DNA from: Treponema sp. | GTDB taxonomy: Bacteria; Spirochaetota; Spirochaetia; Treponematales; Treponemataceae | Direction of reading: 5' to 3' | Length of the DNA stretch: 6,687 nt | Assembly (NCBI GenBank): GCA_018384055.1 | Contig: JAHAZL010000081.1 | Span: 1 to 6,687 of the forward strand | Shown: piece after piece, positions 6,612 to 6,687 of the stretch | Position numbering within the stretch: position 1 is the stretch's first letter | Layout of the letters: each line of letters begins with the position of its first letter | The notes under the pieces: model-generated | Databases searched by the model: none | Seen by the model: only the letters and a program-made list of their open reading frames with translations | Told to the model about the DNA's origin: nothing | Program-made: the position numbers and the translations under genes

Positions 6612-6625
6612 GGGGACAGACCCCT
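6612..6625. repeat. REP-like palindrome, copy 2
   Basis: Exact second copy of GGGGACAGACCCCT, 93 bp from the first and in the same orientation. The two copies bracket the inverted repeats at 6532-6581 and 6582-6605. Confidence 0.65.
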
Positions 6626-6658
6626 AATGAAAACTATTGCTGCCAAACACATTTCTAA

Positions 6659-6687
6659 TTGAATAAATACTTAAAAAACTTTAGTAT
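6659..6687 (+). promoter_or_regulatory. Possible promoter reading out of the window
   Basis: TTGAAT (6659-6664), 17 bases, TAGTAT (6682-6687): four of six matches to each sigma-70 hexamer with ideal spacing. The region is A/T-rich and follows the repeat cluster, so it may drive a gene beyond the right edge. The downstream gene cannot be seen. Confidence 0.3.

Larger units (their letters stand above)
6119..6687. other. Long intergenic, repeat-rich region without a convincing gene
   Basis: About 570 bases made mostly of short GC-rich modules, poly-A/T runs and inverted repeats, listed separately. The words GGAGCAAG, CTTGCTCC and variants of TTGCGGGAG recur in both orientations. The only sizeable ORF is the doubtful one at 6162-6452. 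No transposase, tRNA or integrase-like sequence was seen. Overall it resembles an interspersed-repeat accretion site between two transcription units. Confidence 0.7.

Noticed and set aside
6119..6687. CRISPR array
   Set aside because: Repeats occur only twice, spacing is irregular, and no cas gene is present.

Overview
This window looks like chromosomal DNA of a spirochaete, most probably a Treponema or close relative. The assignment is inference. It rests on a FliG-type flagellar protein that carries a long charged N-terminal extension and stands outside a flagellar cluster, as the second FliG paralogues of Treponema and Borrelia do. Moderate GC, A/T-rich intergenic DNA and a patch of GC-rich interspersed repeats fit but do not prove it. 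No rRNA or tRNA gene, CRISPR array or transposase gene was seen.

Minus strand, 4351 down to 39: a two-gene operon. The first gene (4351-3035) encodes a divergent 438-residue FliG paralogue. The second (3038-39) encodes a 999-residue M16C (PreP/falcilysin-type) zinc metallopeptidase with intact catalytic residues. The stop of the first and the start of the second share an ATGA overlap, so they are probably translationally coupled. A TATACT -10-like box lies so close to the fliG-like start codon that the mRNA may be leaderless.

Divergent intergenic region, 4352-4546: A/T-rich DNA holding promoters in both directions, an A8T6 tract, and the ribosome binding site that fixes the start of the plus-strand gene.

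Plus strand, 4547-6046: an HtrA/DegP-family envelope serine protease with an export signal, a His-Asp-Ser triad and two PDZ domains, followed by a strong intrinsic terminator (6072-6118).

Right end, 6119-6687: no convincing gene. It holds two near-identical 30-bp GC-rich repeats, long inverted repeats, an orphan intrinsic terminator at 6469-6499, two copies of a GGGGACAGACCCCT palindrome flanking two more inverted repeats, and a possible promoter at the very end. One minus-strand ORF (6452-6162) with a good Shine-Dalgarno crosses the repeats and may or may not be real.

Functionally, two of the three main genes are proteolytic: HtrA handles misfolded envelope proteins and M16C enzymes degrade short peptides. 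The FliG paralogue is motility-related or derived from a motility protein. No obviously new defence or mobile system is visible. The most unusual items are the coupled FliG-paralogue/M16C pair, the possible leaderless start and the modular repeat region.
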